A stretch of 64,000 nt of DNA from CAG-826 sp964546565 (GTDB lineage: Bacteria; Bacillota_I; Bacilli_A; RFN20; CAG-826). Of this stretch, positions 62,263 to 64,000 are shown piece after piece. The notes beneath the pieces were generated by a model that was not told the origin of the DNA, did no database searches, and saw only the letters and a list, made by a program, of their open reading frames with translations. The translations under genes were made by a program, and so were the position numbers. Positions within the stretch are counted from its first letter, which is position 1. Each line of letters begins with the position of its first letter. The stretch lies in the NCBI GenBank assembly GCA_964546565.1, contig CAZJKC010000001.1, positions 46,095 through 110,094 of the forward strand. The letters run 5' to 3'.

Positions 62263-63564
62263 ATGAGAAGAGAAATGTATAATGAACTATTAAATTGGAA
62301 AAATAATCCAAATAAAAAGCCATTAATAATTTTTGGAGCAAGACAAGTTGGCAAAACATATTTGATTAATGAATTTGGCAAAAACAATTATGATTATGTA
62401 TTCTACATTAATTTTGAATTTGATATTAATGCTAAAAAAATATTTGAAGGTAATTTAGATATTAAAACTTTATTATTTCAATTATCTGCATATAATACTA
62501 ATATTCCCATAATTGAAAGAAAAACATTACTCTTTTTTGATGAAGCACAGAAATGTCCTCAAGTATTAACTGCTTTAAAAGCATTTGCAATTGATAATAG
62601 ATTTGATGTAATCGTTAGTGGCTCTATGCTTGGCATTATTATGCAAGAAGTATCATCTTTCCCTGTCGGTTATATTGAAAGGCTTTATATGAGACCAATG
62701 TCATTTAAAGAATTCTTATGGGCAAATAATTATTCTGATGAAATGATTGAAGGTTATAAAGAATATTTTAATAAAGAAATACCATTACCATCATTAATTC
62801 ATGATAAATTGAATGAATTATTTTTACATTATGTTGTGATTGGTGGAATGCCAGAAGCAGTTAAAGCATATATCGACACTTCCAATTTATATAATGTGCT
62901 AAAAGTGCAAAGAAGAATTATAGATGATTATAAAGATGATATTGCCAAATACTCAACCAAAACAATGAAAGAGAAGGTTAGAGAATGCTTTGAATCTATA
63001 CCAGATCAACTTGCCAAAGATAATAAGAAATTTCAATATAAGATTATTAGACAAGGTGGAACTGCTAGATACTATGGAAACTCACTTGCTTGGATATTAG
63101 ATTCAGGACTTGGAATTAAAGTGAATAGATTAAAAACTTTTGATATTCCATTAAGAGCATATAGAGATTCTAATGCATTTAAGTTTTATTTAAATGATAC
63201 AGGTTTATTACTTGCTTTTTACAAAGAAAACTTGAGTAATGAAATTATAAATGGATATTTAGGGATATTTAAAGGTGGCATTTTTGAAAATATCGTAGCA
63301 CAATGCTTAATTAATAATGATTTAGACATTTATTATTATCAAAAATCAGACAACTTAGAGATTGATTTCATTACTTGTCTTGATAATAAAATTATACCAA
63401 TCGAAGTTAAATCAGGAAAAAACACTAGAGCAGTAAGTATCAAAAATATTGTAGAAAAAGAAAATTTGGATTACGGAATCATTTTATCAATGAATAATTT
63501 AAATTGTATTAATCCAAAAATTAAGTACATTCCTTTATACATGACAATGTTTTTAAAGAATTAA
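62263..63564 (+). CDS. AAA ATPase with DUF4143 domain
   Basis: A 433-residue protein: AAA_14 ATPase with Walker A GARQVGKTYL near residue 27 and Walker B LLFFDEAQKCP, VIVSGSMLG, then a DUF4143 domain whose end carries a PD-(D/E)XK-like nuclease core (EIDFI..., IPIEVKSGKN). Such genes are common in gut bacteria, often alone and in many copies; function is unknown, with defence or DNA-processing roles suggested. The ATG at 62263 lies 10 bases after AAAGGA; an upstream GTG (62254) is too close to it. It is flanked by a repeat-laden promoter and has no clear partner gene. Confidence 0.93.
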   Translation: MRREMYNELLNWKNNPNKKPLIIFGARQVGKTYLINEFGKNNYDYVFYINFEFDINAKKIFEGNLDIKTLLFQLSAYNTNIPIIERKTLLFFDEAQKCPQVLTALKAFAIDNRFDVIVSGSMLGIIMQEVSSFPVGYIERLYMRPMSFKEFLWANNYSDEMIEGYKEYFNKEIPLPSLIHDKLNELFLHYVVIGGMPEAVKAYIDTSNLYNVLKVQRRIIDDYKDDIAKYSTKTMKEKVRECFESIPDQLAKDNKKFQYKIIRQGGTARYYGNSLAWILDSGLGIKVNRLKTFDIPLRAYRDSNAFKFYLNDTGLLLAFYKENLSNEIINGYLGIFKGGIFENIVAQCLINNDLDIYYYQKSDNLEIDFITCLDNKIIPIEVKSGKNTRAVSIKNIVEKENLDYGIILSMNNLNCINPKIKYIPLYMTMFLKN

Positions 63565-63729
63565 CATAACCGCAATTTATTATTCTACAAAATTATTGTT
63601 TTCGTTTTTTCAACTTCTTTTCTTGTCTATTGTAATCTTTTCTTTGCTAACGAAGGATTATATGTAACAATTCGTTTCTCTTTAACCGTAAAATATGCAT
63701 TCTATAAATTATTATGATATAAAAACAAT

Positions 63730-63766
63730 GATTCCCCAAAACGATAATTTATTTGACTTTGGGGAA
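63730..63766. repeat. Perfect 10-bp inverted repeat
   Basis: ATTCCCCAAA (63730-63739) and TTTGGGGAAT (63757-63766), loop of 17. No T-run follows on the plus strand. It lies in the 436-base gene-poor right end; it may be a weak terminator or a protein site. Confidence 0.4.
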
Positions 63767-63808
63767 TATAAAAAAACTGACTTTAGGAGATAACCCTATT
63801 TTGGGGTG

Positions 63809-63944
63809 TTAAAACTCAAAATTCAATAACATATCTAAGTCGTGTTTTTTAAGGAATAAATTACCTAGTTTTGATATACCAAGCACTTCCTTAATTTTTA
63901 AGAATGTTTCACTTTTAGTAGAGTTATTGATGTATATTATAGAT
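63809..63944 (-). pseudogene. Short open frame fragment, no start
   Basis: A minus-strand frame of about 44 codons (NNSTKSETFLKIKEVLGIS, KLGNLFLKKHDLDMLLNFEF) ends in TAA. It looks protein-like but has an upstream stop and no start codon, so it is probably the tail of a broken gene. No other gene is visible from 63565 to the window end. Confidence 0.3.
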
Positions 63945-64000
63945 TATATTCATATTTATTCATTCTACACGTTGCTTTCTTTTTACAGCCATCACAAGTA

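Noticed and set aside
1..64000. CRISPR arrays and intact transposase genes
   Set aside because: No regularly spaced repeat-spacer pattern was seen. The only regular repeat is the three-copy 33-bp promoter repeat, with no variable spacers and no cas genes. No intact transposase is present.
1..64000. Mycoplasma-type code with TGA as Trp
   Set aside because: Several conserved genes end in TGA at the expected length, for example mnmG, and Trp is encoded by TGG throughout.

Overview
The window is a low-GC stretch of a spore-forming member of the Bacilli. Gene content and order match Bacillus-type chromosomes in several blocks: mutL-mutS-cotE / ricA-miaB / spoVS-ymdB-rny-recA-cinA-pgsA; gpsB-rnpB; recU-ponA-nth-dnaD-cca-dapB; hup-spoIVA-spoVIF-der-cmk-fer-ribU-dacB-spmA-spmB; sufCDSUB; mnmG-rsmG-soj. 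TGA is used as a stop (for example at the end of mnmG), so this is not a reassigned-code mollicute. Short proteins, BspA-type repeat lipoproteins and the shortened CCA and DapB enzymes suggest an uncultured, probably anaerobic gut lineage near the Erysipelotrichales/Mollicutes side of the Bacilli; that placement is inference.

Layout. 1-4.8 kb: mismatch repair (mutL runs off the left edge) and the spore coat gene cotE. 4.8-11.4 kb: an accessory block between cotE and ricA, which are neighbours in Bacillus. It holds an unknown lipoprotein behind a hairpin-rich leader, a large BspA leucine-rich-repeat lipoprotein whose promoter has a run of 13 G inside the -35/-10 spacer, a possible insertion-sequence end, and a four-gene operon with a DUF3990 (ADP-ribosyltransferase-like) protein and a DUF3791 protein. 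11.5-36 kb: conserved housekeeping and sporulation genes, the RNase P RNA, an FMN riboswitch in front of ribU, and a few lineage-specific genes. 36-40 kb: two large secreted lipoproteins (one with a parvulin domain) and two Cys/Gly-tailed mini-proteins like the YjcZ/SscA spore proteins. 40-48.4 kb: one tightly packed forward run, sufCDSUB-mnmG-rsmG-soj. 48.5-54 kb: HIT protein, yhaM-recX-GtrA-like operon, a membrane protein, a nicotinamidase-like enzyme and uridine kinase. 54.1-59.7 kb: an accessory island with a TIR-NACHT-type ATPase translationally linked to a Cof-type HAD phosphatase and followed by an ASCH protein, then wreckage of a serine recombinase and a tyrosine recombinase, ending at the 3' end of a tRNA-Glu gene. 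59.7-64 kb: gltX with its tRNA-Glu downstream, tRNA-Gly, an interrupted gene ending in three 33-bp repeats, and a DUF4143 ATPase.

How it fits together. Spore-related genes are spread through the window (cotE, spoVS, spoIVA, spoVIF, spmAB, dacB, cysteine-rich coat-like proteins). Three of them carry a candidate sigma-K promoter of the form AC-N16-CATA. The two accessory regions carry the most unusual biology: a candidate phase-variable surface protein, and a candidate anti-phage or stress-response operon brought in by an integrative element at tRNA-Glu and now stranded by loss of its recombinases.
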